The notes under the pieces are model-generated. The model did not search any database and was not told the origin of the DNA. It was given only the letters and a program-made list of their open reading frames with translations. From Pelagibius sp964472095 (GTDB lineage: Bacteria > Pseudomonadota > Alphaproteobacteria > Kiloniellales > Kiloniellaceae): 64,000 nucleotides of DNA. Below, one piece after another: positions 43,665 through 51,732 of the stretch. The stretch covers positions 1 through 64,000 of the forward strand of contig CAYYIV010000026.1 of NCBI GenBank assembly GCA_964472095.1, written 5' to 3'. A program made the position numbers and the translations under genes. Every line of letters begins with the position of its first letter. The stretch's first letter is position 1.

Positions 43665-43688
43665 ACCAGGTACGGAGCCTGAACCAGG
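43653..43688. repeat. 18-bp perfect tandem duplication spanning the hisI stop
   Basis: The unit TACGGAGCCTGAACCAGG occurs twice without a gap (43653-43670 and 43671-43688). The first copy carries the last codons and TGA of hisI and the second lies in the leader of modB. It looks like a recent slippage or duplication event and has no evident coding effect. Confidence 0.9.
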
Positions 43689-43714
43689 CGCCGAGCCGTC
43701 AGGCCGAAGGACGC

Positions 43715-44407
43715 ATGTTCGAGTTCACCCCCCTGGAGATCGAAGCCCTCGGCCTCAGCCTGCGCGTGGCCGTGCTGAGCGTCGCGGCGAGCCTGCCCTT
43801 CGGCTTTGCCGTCGCCTGGCTGCTCGGCCGCCACGAGTTCTTCGGCAAGACCCTGCTGAACTGTGTCGTGCACCTGCCTCTGGTGCTGCCGCCGGTGGTG
43901 GTCGGCTACCTCCTCCTCCTGCTGCTCGGCCGCCAGGGCCCGCTCGGCAGCTGGCTCCACGCCACCTTCGGCATCTCCCTGCCGTTCACCTGGGAGGGTG
44001 CCGCCCTCGCCGCCGCCGTCATGGCCTTCCCCCTGATGGTGCGCGCCATGCGCCTCTCCCTCGAGGCCGTCGACCGGGATCTGGAGACCGCCGCACGCAC
44101 GCTGGGCGCCTCGCGGCCCAGCGTCCTCGTCACCATCACCCTGCCGCTGATGCTGCCGGGCATCCTGGCCGGCGCCCTGCTCGCCTTCGCCCGCAGCCTC
44201 GGCGAATTCGGCGCCACCCTCACCCTGGTGTCCAGCATTCCGGGGGAGACCCTTACCCTGCCGCTGGCGCTCTACAGCCTGATCCAGACGCCGGGCGGCG
44301 AAGCCGGCGCCCTGCGCCTGACGGTCCTCTCGGTCATCCTCTCGCTGGCGGCGCTGGTGGCTTCCGAAGTCCTCGCCCGGCGCCTGCGGGCGCGCATGAG
44401 CGGCTAG
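43715..44407 (+). CDS. modB: Molybdate ABC transporter permease ModB
   Basis: 230-residue inner-membrane permease with about five to six hydrophobic segments. It shows VVHLPLVLPPVVVGYLLLLLLG and the EAA-type loop AARTLGASRPSVLVTITLPLMLPGILAGALLAFARSLGEFGAT, which are diagnostic for ModB. The ATG at 43715 is preferred over upstream in-frame codons lying in hisI. modC follows after 19 bp; no modA is visible in the window. Confidence 0.92.
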   Translation: MFEFTPLEIEALGLSLRVAVLSVAASLPFGFAVAWLLGRHEFFGKTLLNCVVHLPLVLPPVVVGYLLLLLLGRQGPLGSWLHATFGISLPFTWEGAALAAAVMAFPLMVRAMRLSLEAVDRDLETAARTLGASRPSVLVTITLPLMLPGILAGALLAFARSLGEFGATLTLVSSIPGETLTLPLALYSLIQTPGGEAGALRLTVLSVILSLAALVASEVLARRLRARMSG

Positions 44408-44426
44408 CGGGGCGGAGGGCAAGAGG

Positions 44427-45551
44427 ATGCTGGAAGTCGACGTTTCGCACCACCTGGGCGAGCTACAGCTGGACGCCAACTTCAGCTTTCAAACAACTGG
44501 GATAACTGGGTTTTTCGGCCACCAAGGCACCGGAAAGACGTCGCTGATCAACATACTGGCGGGACTGCTGCGTCCGCAGCGCGGTCGCATCGTCCTGGAC
44601 GGCCGCACCCTGTTCGACGGCGACCGCGGCATCGACCTGCCGCCGGAACAGCGCCGTCTCGGATACGTCTTCCGGGAAGGCCGTCTGTTTCCCCACCTTT
44701 CGGTGCGCCAGAACCTGCTCTACGGCTTTCGCCGGGCGCCGGCCGCCGAACGCCGCATCGGCCTCGACCGGGTCGTCGGCCTGCTCGGCATCGAGGCGCT
44801 GCTGGGCCGCCGCCCGGGGTCGCTGTCCGGCGGCGAGAAGCTGCGCGTCGCCCTCGGCCGCGCCCTGCTCGCCAATCCCCGCCTGCTGCTGATGGACGAG
44901 CCCCTGGCGGCGCTCGACCAGCAGCACAAGGAGGAGATCCTGCCCATCATCGAACAGGTGAAGACGGAACTGGCCGTGCCAGTCCTCTACGTCAGCCGCT
45001 CGATGCAGGAGATCGCGCGGCTCGCCGACACTCTGGTCCTCCTATCCAGCGGCCGTATCGAGGCCGTCGGCCCGATCGAGGGCCTGACGAACCGCCCCGA
45101 CCTGTACCCACTTATCGGCCGTCACGAGGCCGGGGCCGTGCTGACCACCACGGTCGCCGGCCAGGACAAGATGTTCGGCCTCACCGAACTGCGCTTTGCC
45201 GGTGGCCGCCTGAGGGTCCCCTACCTCAATCTGCCGCTCGGCCAGGCGCTGCGCGTCCGGATTCTTGCGCGCGACGTCTCGATCGCCCTTTCTCCGCCTG
45301 AAAATACGAGTATTCTCAATATTATACCATGCGTTATTAAAACTTCAGGTGAGAAACGAAACCCACAGGTCGACCTCCAGCTCGATGCCGGCGGGGCGTC
45401 GTTCCGGGCCCGTATCACCGCGCGCTCCCGCGCCGCGCTGAACCTCAGGCCGGGCCTCCAGGTCTACGCCTTGATCAAGAGCGTGGCGATAGACCGTCAG
45501 AGCCCCGACCGGAGCGACGATGCCGGCCGGTTTCCGGCCGAATACGACTGA
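44427..45551 (+). CDS. modC: Molybdate ABC transporter ATPase ModC
   Basis: 374-residue ATPase. Walker A is the unusual GHQGTGKTSLIN (Gln where Ser is common), then FREGRLFPHLSVRQNLLYG, the signature LSGGEKLRVALGRAL and Walker B LLLMDEPLAALD. The C-terminal 80 residues are a Mop/TOBE molybdate-binding domain (RARITARSRAALNLRPGLQVYALIKSVAI). A short AT-rich patch (about 45296-45365) encodes the ENTSILNIIPCVI strand common in ModC and differs sharply in codon use from its surroundings. Confidence 0.92.
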   Translation: MLEVDVSHHLGELQLDANFSFQTTGITGFFGHQGTGKTSLINILAGLLRPQRGRIVLDGRTLFDGDRGIDLPPEQRRLGYVFREGRLFPHLSVRQNLLYGFRRAPAAERRIGLDRVVGLLGIEALLGRRPGSLSGGEKLRVALGRALLANPRLLLMDEPLAALDQQHKEEILPIIEQVKTELAVPVLYVSRSMQEIARLADTLVLLSSGRIEAVGPIEGLTNRPDLYPLIGRHEAGAVLTTTVAGQDKMFGLTELRFAGGRLRVPYLNLPLGQALRVRILARDVSIALSPPENTSILNIIPCVIKTSGEKRNPQVDLQLDAGGASFRARITARSRAALNLRPGLQVYALIKSVAIDRQSPDRSDDAGRFPAEYD

Positions 45552-45602
45552 ATCGCGCGACAGCAGGGCGGCCCTGATGTATCATCCCCGCCGCGGCTGG
45601 CA

Positions 45603-45622
45603 TGTGACCGCGAATTGTCACA
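45603..45622. promoter_or_regulatory. 20-bp palindrome upstream of the 45651 gene
   Basis: TGTGAC (45603-45608) and GTCACA (45617-45622) form perfect inverted half-sites 29 bp before the next ATG. The halves resemble a Crp/Fnr-family operator, but the gap is larger than the 6 bases of a standard Crp site, so the binding protein is unknown. Confidence 0.35.
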
Positions 45623-45650
45623 CTTGGACTCCGAAGAGCAGGGTTTAATC

Positions 45651-45899
45651 ATGAGCATGCACACGCTGAATGAACTCGCGATCTTCAGGGCCCGCTTGCT
45701 TCGCGATCAGCGTCAGATCGATCGCAGCGTAGCGGACGCGACCATCAGCCAGCTCAACGAGACCATTATCTCCCGCCCGGCCACCACGCCCGACGAGGGC
45801 ATTGCCAAGCTGGAGCTGGCGCGCGATATCGCCGCCGCCAAGGGCAAGACGAAGATCGTGAAGCTCATCGAGGGTGCCCTGCTGGTGCTGCGCCACTGA
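45651..45899 (+). CDS. Small helical protein of unknown function
   Basis: 82 residues, predicted as several amphipathic helices (MHTLNELAIFRARLLRDQRQ; GIAKLELARDIAAAKGKTKI), without signal peptide, cysteine or membrane segment. GAGCAGGG lies at a proper distance before ATG 45651; a TTG start at 45615 is possible. It has its own upstream palindrome (45603-45622). I recognise no family. Its short-helix make-up could suit a regulator or adaptor, but this is speculation. Confidence 0.6.
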   Translation: MSMHTLNELAIFRARLLRDQRQIDRSVADATISQLNETIISRPATTPDEGIAKLELARDIAAAKGKTKIVKLIEGALLVLRH

Positions 45900-46019
45900 G
45901 CGCCGCCGCCCGGCGCCGCGATGGCAGCAAAAGGGAGTCTACAAAGCTCCTCCGAAGGGCGTAAGATGCAGGCCGCCCCCTCTATTCAGAGAGATTGGTA
46001 AGAAGTCATCATAGGCACC

Positions 46020-46292
46020 ATGAAAAAGCACGATATCCTCATCGAACCCTGGCGTGGCAACCCGGGACCGCAGAGCCAGCGCGGCAACGACGGCTTTCGC
46101 TGGACCGTCTCCTACGAGAGGGACGGGCGTTTTTACGCCCAGGGTTTCGCCGACTCCCACGCAGAGGCCCGCGCCGCCGCGGAGTCTTACCTGAAGGAAC
46201 AGGGCGTCGACCTGAACTGGCAGTCGGGCAAGAGTTCCTCCGTGAAAGTGCTGCGTCCGCGCTCGCGCCCGCCCACCGCCCGCCGCGCCTGA
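46020..46292 (+). CDS. Small basic protein of unknown function
   Basis: 90 residues. The first 65 look like a compact alpha/beta fold (FRWTVSYERDGRFYAQGFADSH and EARAAAESYLKEQGVDLNWQ); the tail is Arg/Pro-rich (RPRSRPPTARRA). No signal peptide or membrane segment. The ATG at 46020 is preceded by AGGCACC only weakly. The pattern of an aromatic beta sheet plus one helix recalls small DsrE- or DUF-type proteins, but I cannot name the family. Confidence 0.55.
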   Translation: MKKHDILIEPWRGNPGPQSQRGNDGFRWTVSYERDGRFYAQGFADSHAEARAAAESYLKEQGVDLNWQSGKSSSVKVLRPRSRPPTARRA

Positions 46293-46489
46293 CAGCGACG
46301 CCGGGCTCGCCAGCGAAGCGGCCGCCCTGCAACGCCCTTCCCGCCTGCCCCTGCCTACCCCTCCCGGTGTAGTCCGGAATTCGTGATTGCGATTTCCGGC
46401 AAGCACGCCCAACAATTCATCCCTGCAGAGCACGCCGCCGAGAGGCAGGACCCAAGTGGTCGCCGTCGGTCCGGCGCAGGGAGGGGAGC

Positions 46490-47470
46490 ATGCCCTTGAA
46501 CAGAGTGTGGCGGAGCGCCGGCGGCGTCGCCGACGTGAGGTCTGCAGGCAGCTTGCTCGCAGCCCTAGGCGTCACCCTGCTCCTCGCCGCCTGCGGCACG
46601 CCGCGCGACTTCACGATCTACCAGGAGACTGTCGGCGCGTTCCAGCAGGCGACCGACCAGACCGCCAGCGTGGCGCTGGAAGCCGTGCGCGGCATCAACG
46701 ACTTCGAACGCGACTACGAGCTGAAGCAGCTGCGCGAGAACCCGGCACGGCCGCTGGACATCTCGAAGCTCGACTCGCCGGTGCTCTCCCCCGCCGCCAT
46801 CGATGCCCGCGACCGCACCTTCCGGGTGCTGAAGCAGTACACCCAGATGCTGGCGGCGTTGGCCGACAGCGACGCCAGCGAGCGCTGGAAGGCCGCCAGC
46901 GAGCGGGCCAGAGCGGCCGCCGAGTTGCTGGCAAGCAATCTAGGAGAGAACTCCGTCACCCTCGCCGAGCTGCCGATCTCCGAAGCGCTGTCGCCGCTGA
47001 AGCAGATCGCCGACGTGATCGCCACGGAGATCATCAACGCCAAGCGAGCCGCCGCCCTGGAGGCCGCCATCGCCAAAGCAGCGCCGGCGATCCAGGAAAT
47101 TTCGGGCAGCCTGCGCGAAGACCTGGCCTTCGTCATCCGCCAGCGCGATTCGGTGAAGCTGCTGGAGATCGCCGAACTGTCCATCACCTATGGCCAGGCC
47201 CAGCTCGACGGCAACAACGCGACCCGCCTGCGCCTGCTGGAAGAGATAGACGGATCCCTCAAGGCGCGCGTCCGGGATCTCGCCACGCTGCAGGGCCTGA
47301 TGCAGAGTCTCGACCGCTTCGATGCCGCCCATGACGCCCTGGTCCGCTATGCGCAATCCGACAAGGGACCGCAGGATCTCTCGGATCTGGTCGCCATCGT
47401 GCGCAGCTATTCGGCCACCGCCGAGCAGGTTTTCGAATCCTTCAAGCAGCTGAAAGAAGCCGTGTCCTGA
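46490..47470 (+). CDS. Predicted helical lipoprotein, first gene of the patatin triad
   Basis: 326 residues. The signal peptide ends in LLLAAC, predicting a lipid-anchored envelope protein. The mature part is almost wholly helical with heptad-like stretches (about 50-100, 130-170, 185-230, 240-320) and no cysteine-rich or enzymatic motif. GGGAGGGGAGC precedes the ATG. It is followed by a 115-residue helical protein (48 bp gap) and a patatin-like phospholipase (18 bp gap), all in one direction, so the three probably work together. No family recognised. Confidence 0.7.
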   Translation: MPLNRVWRSAGGVADVRSAGSLLAALGVTLLLAACGTPRDFTIYQETVGAFQQATDQTASVALEAVRGINDFERDYELKQLRENPARPLDISKLDSPVLSPAAIDARDRTFRVLKQYTQMLAALADSDASERWKAASERARAAAELLASNLGENSVTLAELPISEALSPLKQIADVIATEIINAKRAAALEAAIAKAAPAIQEISGSLREDLAFVIRQRDSVKLLEIAELSITYGQAQLDGNNATRLRLLEEIDGSLKARVRDLATLQGLMQSLDRFDAAHDALVRYAQSDKGPQDLSDLVAIVRSYSATAEQVFESFKQLKEAVS

Positions 47471-47518
47471 CCGCCACAGGGCGACCCGGAGCCGGCTGCC
47501 TATCGGGGAGCGACCAAG

Positions 47519-47866
47519 ATGCCGTCGACGAAAGCTGGCAAGACCGTACGCAACGAGCTGTTCAAATCCTTCGAGGAGATGGTGCGCAAGGCGATGAGCC
47601 CGGATATCCCGATTCCGCAGCGCCAGGCCCTGTTCAACCGCGCCCAGGAGCTGCGCGCCCAGTGGATCGAGCTGGAAGCCGCCCGCTTCAACAGCGAAGC
47701 CGCCGCCTTCCAGAAGGCGCAGGACAGGGTGTCGGCCGCCATCACCGACCTGCGCGCGGCGATCCAGGACCTCGACGACATGGTGAAGATCGCCGAGAAG
47801 GCCACCAAGGTCTTCGGGCAGGTCGACAAGCTGCTGAAGCAGGCAGTGAAGTTCGTCGCCCTCTAA
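47519..47866 (+). CDS. Small coiled-coil-like protein, second gene of the patatin triad
   Basis: 115 residues, strongly helical throughout (residues 10-110), with heptads in IELEAARFNSEAAAFQKAQDRV and LRAAIQDLDDMVKIAEKATKVFGQV. There is no signal peptide and no long hydrophobic segment, so it is probably cytosolic or peripheral. GGGGAGCGACC precedes the ATG. It lies tightly between the lipoprotein and patatin genes and may be an adaptor or regulator for the phospholipase. No family recognised. Confidence 0.65.
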   Translation: MPSTKAGKTVRNELFKSFEEMVRKAMSPDIPIPQRQALFNRAQELRAQWIELEAARFNSEAAAFQKAQDRVSAAITDLRAAIQDLDDMVKIAEKATKVFGQVDKLLKQAVKFVAL

Positions 47867-47884
47867 CCCTGAAGGGAAGCAGAC

Positions 47885-49606
47885 ATGTCCGACCGCCCGG
47901 TGTTCGAACTCGGCCTCGTCATGGCCGGTGCCATCTCCGCCGGCGCCTATACGGCCGGTGTCGTGGACTTCCTCATCGAGGCGCTGGATGCCTACTACGC
48001 GGAGCGTGACCGGCCGGACTGGGACGGACCGCGCCACGACGTAAGGATCCCGGTGATGGCCGGCGCCTCGGCCGGCGGCATCACCTCGGCCATCGCCGCC
48101 GTGCAGTTCATGCACCCGATCAGCCACTTGCGCCCTGGCCAGCGCCTCGCGCCCGCGCAGGCCAAAAGCAACCAGCTCTATCATTCCTGGGTGCAGCAGA
48201 TCGACATCTCCAAACTGCTCGGCACCCGTGACTTCGAGCAGCGCAAGGCGCTGGTCTCGGTGCTGGACTCCACCGCCCTGTGGGACATTGCCCGCGGCGC
48301 GCTGAATGTCGACGGCCCCAGGGCCAGGCGGCCCTGGGTCGCCGATCCCCTGGCTGTCTTCCTCACCGTCGCCAACCTGCGCGGCATGCCCTACGGCTTC
48401 AAGCTCTACGGCACCGCGGCGAGCGACGCCTACGGCATGACCAACCACATGGACGACATGCGCTTTGCAGTGACCTGGCAGGCCGAAGCGCCGGCCGGCT
48501 TCATCCCCCTGGCGGCGGCAGACTGCCCGGGCGGCAACTGGGAACTGTTGGCCAATTCGGCTCTGGCCACCGGCGCCTTTCCGATCGGGCTCAGCCCGCG
48601 CATCCTGAAGCGCAAGATGCGTGATTACTACGGCCGCGAGGGCTTCCGCGATCCGACGGTCGGCGACCCTGCGCCGGAGGACTACGAATTCGTCTGCGTC
48701 GATGGCGGCCTGATGAACAACGAGCCCCTGGAGCAGGCGCGCCGGTATCTCGCCGGCGCGGACAAACGCAACCCGCGCCCGGGCGAAGCGGCCAGTCGAG
48801 CCGCCATCATGATCGACCCCTTCCCCAACCAGATTCACTTCGATCCCGAGGCCCGCAACGACGATCGCCTGTTCGCCGTGGCACCGCGCATGTTCAACGC
48901 CCTGGTCAACCAGGCGCGCTTCAAGCCGGAGGAACTGGCCCTGGCGGAGAACGACGCCGTCTACTCGCGATTCATCATCTCGCCGTCGCGGCGCGAAGCC
49001 GACGGACGGCAGGCGGAATTCGCCATCGCCTCGGCCACGCTGGGCGGTTTCGGCGGGTTCTTCGAGGAATCCTTCCGGCACCACGACTACCTGCTTGGCC
49101 GCAAAAACTGTCAGTCCTTCCTGAAGCGCTACCTGGCACTGCCGGAAAGCAATCCGCTGTTCGCCTCCATGAGTTCCGAGCAGAGGCAGGCCTGGCAGGT
49201 GAAGGAGCGCGACGACACGCCGCGCCGGGTGCCGGGGGCGGACGGCGGCTTGCACCTGGCGCTGCCCATCATCCCGCTGACCGCGGCACTGCAGGTGGAC
49301 GAGGAAATACCGCTCTCCGACACCCCGAAACCGGAGCGCGTCGACCTGGCAAGCATCCGCCGGCAGGTACAGGTTCGCGTCAAAGCGCTGGCCGCGACGG
49401 CCATCGACGACGAACTTGGCGAACACCTGCCCTGGGCGGTGCGCCTCGGCGCCAAGGCGGCGATGAGGTTCTCGCTGGAAAGGAAGCTGACCGACGCGGT
49501 CATGGCCAGGGTGATCGACGGTCTCGCCCCCCTCGCACCGTCAGGCGCCGCGGCTTCGACGGGACGCGGAGAGGTCAGAGCGGCCATGGAAGACCAGCGC
49601 GGATAG
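47885..49606 (+). CDS. Patatin-like phospholipase
   Basis: 573 residues. The patatin catalytic dyad is visible: the nucleophile in MAGASAGGITSAIAA (GxSxG, about residue 61) and the aspartate in VCVDGGLMNNEP (DGG, about residue 275). The oxyanion region near the N-terminus is MAGAISAGAYTAG rather than the common GGGxRG, which is a notable variation. About 300 further residues follow the domain. It should cleave acyl groups from phospholipids. The gene is third in a tight unit with a helical lipoprotein and a coiled-coil-like protein. No nucleotide cyclase or other defence gene is adjacent. Confidence 0.85.
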   Translation: MSDRPVFELGLVMAGAISAGAYTAGVVDFLIEALDAYYAERDRPDWDGPRHDVRIPVMAGASAGGITSAIAAVQFMHPISHLRPGQRLAPAQAKSNQLYHSWVQQIDISKLLGTRDFEQRKALVSVLDSTALWDIARGALNVDGPRARRPWVADPLAVFLTVANLRGMPYGFKLYGTAASDAYGMTNHMDDMRFAVTWQAEAPAGFIPLAAADCPGGNWELLANSALATGAFPIGLSPRILKRKMRDYYGREGFRDPTVGDPAPEDYEFVCVDGGLMNNEPLEQARRYLAGADKRNPRPGEAASRAAIMIDPFPNQIHFDPEARNDDRLFAVAPRMFNALVNQARFKPEELALAENDAVYSRFIISPSRREADGRQAEFAIASATLGGFGGFFEESFRHHDYLLGRKNCQSFLKRYLALPESNPLFASMSSEQRQAWQVKERDDTPRRVPGADGGLHLALPIIPLTAALQVDEEIPLSDTPKPERVDLASIRRQVQVRVKALAATAIDDELGEHLPWAVRLGAKAAMRFSLERKLTDAVMARVIDGLAPLAPSGAAASTGRGEVRAAMEDQRG

Positions 49607-49722
49607 ACGTGAAGATGCACGACGCCGCACCTGCAGGGCTTGCGGCAGCAGGCTGGTCTCGCCATCTGATCAGCACGGGGCCGCCGCGTCTGCGAGCGGC
49701 CCGGATTCCGGGGAGCGAAGGA

Positions 49723-49866
49723 ATGAAGAGAGGTCTTTCCCGCCTGGCCATGCTCGCCGCCATAGGCCTGCTACTGGCGTCCTGCCATCCGCCGAACTAT
49801 TCCGCGGCCTATCCGGATGCGCGCCATTCGGGCCCGTTTTGGGAACGCGAAGAACAGCGCGACTGA
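49723..49866 (+). CDS. Small lipoprotein of unknown function
   Basis: 47 residues. The signal peptide with lipobox LLLASC is followed by only about 28 residues (HPPNYSAAYPDARHSGP and on), rich in Pro, Tyr and charged residues. GGAGCGAAGG lies just upstream of the ATG. It follows the patatin gene by about 115 bp but is not obviously part of that unit. Mature product is tiny; function unknown. Confidence 0.65.
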   Translation: MKRGLSRLAMLAAIGLLLASCHPPNYSAAYPDARHSGPFWEREEQRD

Positions 49867-49918
49867 ACCGCCGTGCGCCGCCGGCGGGAAGGACGGCGAC
49901 GGCGCGCTGCATCCTTGC

Positions 49919-50212
49919 TCAGTGATCGGAGATTTCCCCTTCCTTGAAGAGGAACTCCTTCAGGTGCTTGTCGAAATCGCTACTGTTGCGCCGAATCCAT
50001 TCGAGCACCATGGCCGCGTGCTCCATTTCCTCGCGCATGTTGTGGAGCAGAATTTCCTTGAGCGCCGCATCCTCGCAATCATCGGCCCGCTGGCGGTACC
50101 AGTCGACGGCCTCCAGTTCTTCCATCAGGGAGACGATGGCATGATGCAGATGGATGGTTTCCTTGCTCAGCCGCTCGCGCGGCGCATGCAGGTTATCGCT
50201 GGAAGCAGCCAT
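49919..50212 (-). CDS. Encapsulated-ferritin (EncFtn) family protein
   Basis: 97 residues closely resembling EncFtn of Rhodospirillum rubrum: the first helix holds SLMEELEAVDWYRQR and the second holds HNMREEMEHAAMVLEWIRRN, with the glutamates and histidine that form the di-iron site between subunits. It should oxidise and concentrate iron. Unlike typical EncFtn, the protein ends at FLFKEGEISDH with no encapsulin-targeting tail, and no encapsulin gene lies within the window. ATG 50212 is preferred because the homologous helix begins shortly after it; the frame is open to 50275. Confidence 0.85.
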   Translation of the reverse strand: MAASSDNLHAPRERLSKETIHLHHAIVSLMEELEAVDWYRQRADDCEDAALKEILLHNMREEMEHAAMVLEWIRRNSSDFDKHLKEFLFKEGEISDH

Positions 50213-50423
50213 GAAACGGTTACCCTTTCGCTGACGTTGAACTCTCCGATCCGCAGGATCGTATTCCGGCCCCATTCGTTGGGCGGCTTATGTGTTCAGT
50301 TTGCCGAGAAGGCCGGACCACTGCAACGGGCTGTGCAGCGGTGGCGCAGGAGCAGACCGCGGCCCGACCGCTAAGGGATGGCGCAGCGGATCGGGCCTGG
50401 CCTTGGCGCCCTGCAGAAGCGGG

Positions 50424-50618
50424 TTAGATGGCCTTCGCCTTGCCGCGCGGCCCGGCGAGCAGCCAGATGATGAGGCCGAGAATCGGCAGGATCAACACCA
50501 GCAGGATCCAGAGCACCTTGGTACCCGTGGAAGCGCTGGAGCCGATGATGTTGACAATGGCCCAGATGTCCAGGGCCAGGACGATGAGGCCGAAAATTCC
50601 ACCGACTTCGATACCCAT
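50424..50618 (-). CDS. Small PLDc_N-domain membrane protein
   Basis: 64 residues with two hydrophobic segments (about 5-24 and 34-55). IVLALDIWAIVNIIGSSAS and KVLWILLVLILPILGLIIWLLAGPRG match the PLDc_N/YxlE-type stand-alone domain. Function is undefined; such proteins are often stress-regulated membrane proteins. A weak EcfG-like box lies upstream at 50667-50691. RBS is GAAGAA-type. Confidence 0.8.
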   Translation of the reverse strand: MGIEVGGIFGLIVLALDIWAIVNIIGSSASTGTKVLWILLVLILPILGLIIWLLAGPRGKAKAI

Positions 50619-50666
50619 GATTTCTTCTCCCGCGTCCGAGACGCTTCCGTTTCAAACTGGTCGCCA

Positions 50667-50691
50667 AACACCAAGGCGCTGGAACTGTTCC
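50667..50691 (-). promoter_or_regulatory. Weak EcfG-like promoter for the PLDc_N gene
   Basis: On the minus strand GGAAC (50691-50687), 16 bases, TGTT (50670-50667). The -35 is exact, the -10 deviates from CGTT in one base. Position is about 50 bp before the ATG at 50618, which is suitable. Candidate only. Confidence 0.4.
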
Positions 50692-50711
50692 CTGTCACAC
50701 TGCGGCAAGCA

Positions 50712-50744
50712 GGTGAGGCCCTGTCCGTCGCACAGGGCCTCACC
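50712..50744. terminator. Perfect 13-bp hairpin after the OmpA-like gene
   Basis: 50712-50724 pairs with 50732-50744 across a 7-base loop without mismatches. It lies 40 bp beyond the stop of the minus-strand OmpA-like gene and just before the PLDc_N promoter area. No U-tract follows in either direction, so it may stop transcription with help or protect the 3' end. Confidence 0.6.
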
Positions 50745-50784
50745 ATGAGAAGCAGGGATCCTGCCGGCGCTATCGACCCGAAAA

Positions 50785-51732
50785 CTACTGCCCCTGCACG
50801 GGCACTTCCTCGGCGTACATGCCGCGCGCAATGACTTCGACGCGCCGGTTGGCCTGGGCGGGCACGCCATCCGACGTCGGCACGGCCGGTTGGGCCTCGC
50901 CCTTCCAATCCGTCTTCATTTCATCCAGATCGAGCACTTCGATCCCCTGCGCCAGCAGAGCCTGCCGCACCTCCTCGGCGCGTTTCTCTGAAAGGGCATC
51001 GTTGTAGTCGTCCGGCCCGGCGCGGTCAGCGTGGCCCTCCACGAAGATGGCGACGTCCTGCAGCCCCCTGCCCTTCATCTTCTCGACGAAACCGTCGATC
51101 TGAGTCTGGGCGGACTGGTTGACGTCAGACCGGTCGAAGTCGAAGTAGAGGACGGTCCGTGCCAGCTCTTCGCCGATGACCAAGCGTGTCTCCGGCTCAG
51201 GCTCCGGCACCGGCGCTTCGGCAGTCTGCATCGCGCCCTGCAGCGCCGCGAGGGCCGTCAAGAACTCCTGCCGGCAGGCGGCGATGTGGGTCGGCTGGTG
51301 GCCTTCCTCCTGCTGCTCGACCCAGCAATCGTATTTGGCCTGGGCGATGGCCGCGGCCTCAGGCGCCTTGTCCCTGCCGCCCTCCGAAAAGGCGGCCATA
51401 AGGTCCTGCCGCGCGGCAGTCAACTCCGGCATGTGAGCCTCGTCAATGTTCCAGTCAGCCGGATCTTCGGGCTGCACGCCTCTGCCGGCCTCAGCAGAGA
51501 GCGCTTTGGCGGCGAAGTAATCGGCATCGATCCAGTCGTACATCTCGTCCGCTTCGAAGAGGAAGAAGTCGCGATATTCGCGGGCAAGGTAGCTGTCGAA
51601 GTTCGAGCCGCCGGTCTGCATCTCGCGTGCCCGGTCCATCTCGTCGCCGTAGAGGAACACCGCCGAGGCACCGCTGCTGGCCAGCACCACGAAGGACGAG
51701 GCAACCCCACCCAGCAAGATCTTGCGAAACAT
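50785..51732 (-). CDS. OmpA-family protein with a peptidoglycan-binding domain
   Basis: 315 residues. The signal peptide is MFRKILLGGVASSFVVLASSGASA. About 170 mature residues of unknown fold follow, with two cysteines (DCWVEQQ, AACRQEF) likely forming a disulphide. The C-terminal 130 residues are an OmpA domain (LYFDFDRSDVNQSAQTQIDGF, VEGHADRAGPDDYNDALSEKRAEEV, NRRVEVIA), expected to bind peptidoglycan from the outer membrane side. A strong AAGGAG precedes ATG 51732. It adjoins the phyR gene upstream on the same strand but 340 bp separate them. Confidence 0.87.
   Translation of the reverse strand: MFRKILLGGVASSFVVLASSGASAVFLYGDEMDRAREMQTGGSNFDSYLAREYRDFFLFEADEMYDWIDADYFAAKALSAEAGRGVQPEDPADWNIDEAHMPELTAARQDLMAAFSEGGRDKAPEAAAIAQAKYDCWVEQQEEGHQPTHIAACRQEFLTALAALQGAMQTAEAPVPEPEPETRLVIGEELARTVLYFDFDRSDVNQSAQTQIDGFVEKMKGRGLQDVAIFVEGHADRAGPDDYNDALSEKRAEEVRQALLAQGIEVLDLDEMKTDWKGEAQPAVPTSDGVPAQANRRVEVIARGMYAEEVPVQGQ

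Noticed and set aside
45603..45622. Standard Crp site
   Set aside because: The half-sites TGTGA/TCACA are 10 bases apart instead of 6; kept only as an unknown palindrome.
46940..49426. Long minus-strand frame of about 828 codons opposite the patatin triad
   Set aside because: Antisense shadow; no domains and low-complexity composition, while the plus-strand genes have lipobox, ribosome sites and a patatin dyad.
47885..49606. CBASS-type CapV effector
   Set aside because: No cyclic oligonucleotide synthase, E1/E2 or TRIP13 gene is adjacent; the partners are a lipoprotein and a helical protein.
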